Of a stretch of 64,000 bases of DNA, positions 63,591 through 64,000 are shown in pieces. The stretch comes from an uncultured Flavobacteriales bacterium (GTDB taxonomy: Bacteria; Bacteroidota; Bacteroidia; Flavobacteriales_D; Crocinitomicaceae): positions 434,001-498,000 of the forward strand of contig CAIZQH010000021.1 of the NCBI GenBank assembly GCA_903935095.1. The letters are read 5' to 3'. How positions within the stretch are numbered: position 1 is the stretch's first letter; every line of letters begins with the position of its first letter. The notes under the pieces are model-generated. The model saw only the letters and a program-made list of their open reading frames with translations. It did not search any database and was not told the origin of the DNA. The position numbers and the translations under genes were made by a program.

Positions 63591-64000
63591 GGTCGATAAT
63601 CCGCCGTCGATGCCAATGATTTGACCAGTCACCCAAGAAGCTTTTTCGGAGAGTAAAAATGCAGCGTATGATGCCATGTCCGCTACTGTTCCCACACGTT
63701 TCATCGGATGACGCAATCCATTTGCTTCTTTCTTCTGATCGGAATTCAAGAGGTTATGTGCCAATGGAGTATCGGTAAGCGATGGAGCAATGCAATTCAC
63801 GCGAATGCTCGGCGCTAATTCTGCTGCTAGGGATTTTGTGAGTCCTTCCAACGCGGCTTTCGAAACGGAAACCTGTGTGTGGAAATTCAATCCTTGACTC
63901 GCGGCAATGGAACTAAAAAGTAAAATAGATGGAGTGGATCCCGCTTTTAGTCTTGAAATGTTTCCTTGAATGCATTTAATGGCACCCAAAACTTGAAAGT
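63579..64000 (-). CDS. SDR-family protein lacking the catalytic Tyr, 5' end outside window
   Basis: C-terminal 140 residues of a short-chain dehydrogenase; the frame is open through base 64000. Ser in LLFSSIAASQG and Lys in VSVSKAALEG are present, but the position four before Lys is Val, not Tyr. The C-terminus (IRVNCIAPSLTDTPLA, WVTGQIIGIDGGLSTL) is standard for SDRs. It may be a non-classical SDR or have a different catalytic residue. It converges on the crcB remnant. Confidence 0.85.
   Translation of the reverse strand, partial: FQVLGAIKCIQGNISRLKAGSTPSILLFSSIAASQGLNFHTQVSVSKAALEGLTKSLAAELAPSIRVNCIAPSLTDTPLAHNLLNSDQKKEANGLRHPMKRVGTVADMASYAAFLLSEKASWVTGQIIGIDGGLSTLRV

Overview
The window is a gene-dense, low-GC stretch of a Bacteroidota chromosome, most likely from the order Flavobacteriales. 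The evidence is: type IX secretion cargo domains (type B at 18179-20959, type A at 55463-57466), a short RpoD-type sigma factor, families largely confined to this phylum (DUF4290, the DUF4197-type lipoprotein, the compact LolC/E-like permease), and more than twenty sites matching the Bacteroidota -7 promoter consensus TAnnTTTG. I cannot name a genus from the sequence. Almost all of it is core-genome housekeeping. No rRNA, tRNA, CRISPR array, transposase, integrase or phage gene was seen.

Layout. 1-9567: an SDR fragment cut by the edge, tatA-like and purE; a divergent pair of a NamZ/GH171 muramidase lipoprotein and a LolC/E-like permease; an Smr protein; an unusual membrane-anchored serine-hydrolase-like protein next to a ferredoxin; an acyl-CoA reductase; and methionine aminopeptidase. 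9536-16577: a small membrane protein, lpdA, and the run purL-DUF4290-murA-tlpA. 16578-25613: a leftward run of a T9SS-secreted adhesin-like protein, a DUF4197 lipoprotein and a nucleoside phosphorylase; then gdhA, a small envelope protein, a GDPD lipoprotein, gcvT and efp. 25848-37811: parE-parC, a His-rich membrane protein with a DUF2891 protein, cmk, a long-form GAPDH, rpoD and htrA. 37933-45669: a tight operon dapF-GNAT-mltG-aspartylglucosaminidase-beta-mannosidase, then a TonB-dependent receptor. 45670-55407: a YhcG-like PD-(D/E)XK nuclease gene, trpS, plsC, gatC, a glycosyltransferase, trmB, a hypothetical protein, two tandem POT peptide transporters and tcdA. 55463-64000: an Omp28-like T9SS cargo protein, purK, the operon hpt-adk-obgE-pap2-crcB, then a scrambled AT-rich accessory patch and a second SDR cut by the right edge.

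How the genes fit together. Purine synthesis and salvage recur but are scattered (purE, purL, purK, hpt, adk, nucleoside phosphorylase). Cell-wall genes recur too (murA, dapF, mltG, namZ). A predicted Tat-exported aspartylglucosaminidase directly followed by a beta-mannosidase suggests cleavage of the core of N-linked glycans, and the two POT permeases could import the resulting or other small peptides.

The most unusual signals are: (1) a partial, degenerate second copy of the crcB 3' end (63369-63590), so that crcB tails bracket a roughly 1.6-kb AT-rich block with an acyltransferase and gene debris; (2) MurA with Asp in place of the catalytic Cys, predicting intrinsic fosfomycin resistance; (3) several promoters so close to start codons that leaderless transcripts are predicted; (4) uncharacterised proteins such as the 732-residue membrane hydrolase and the His-rich membrane protein paired with DUF2891. 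I did not find a clear, previously undescribed multi-gene system.
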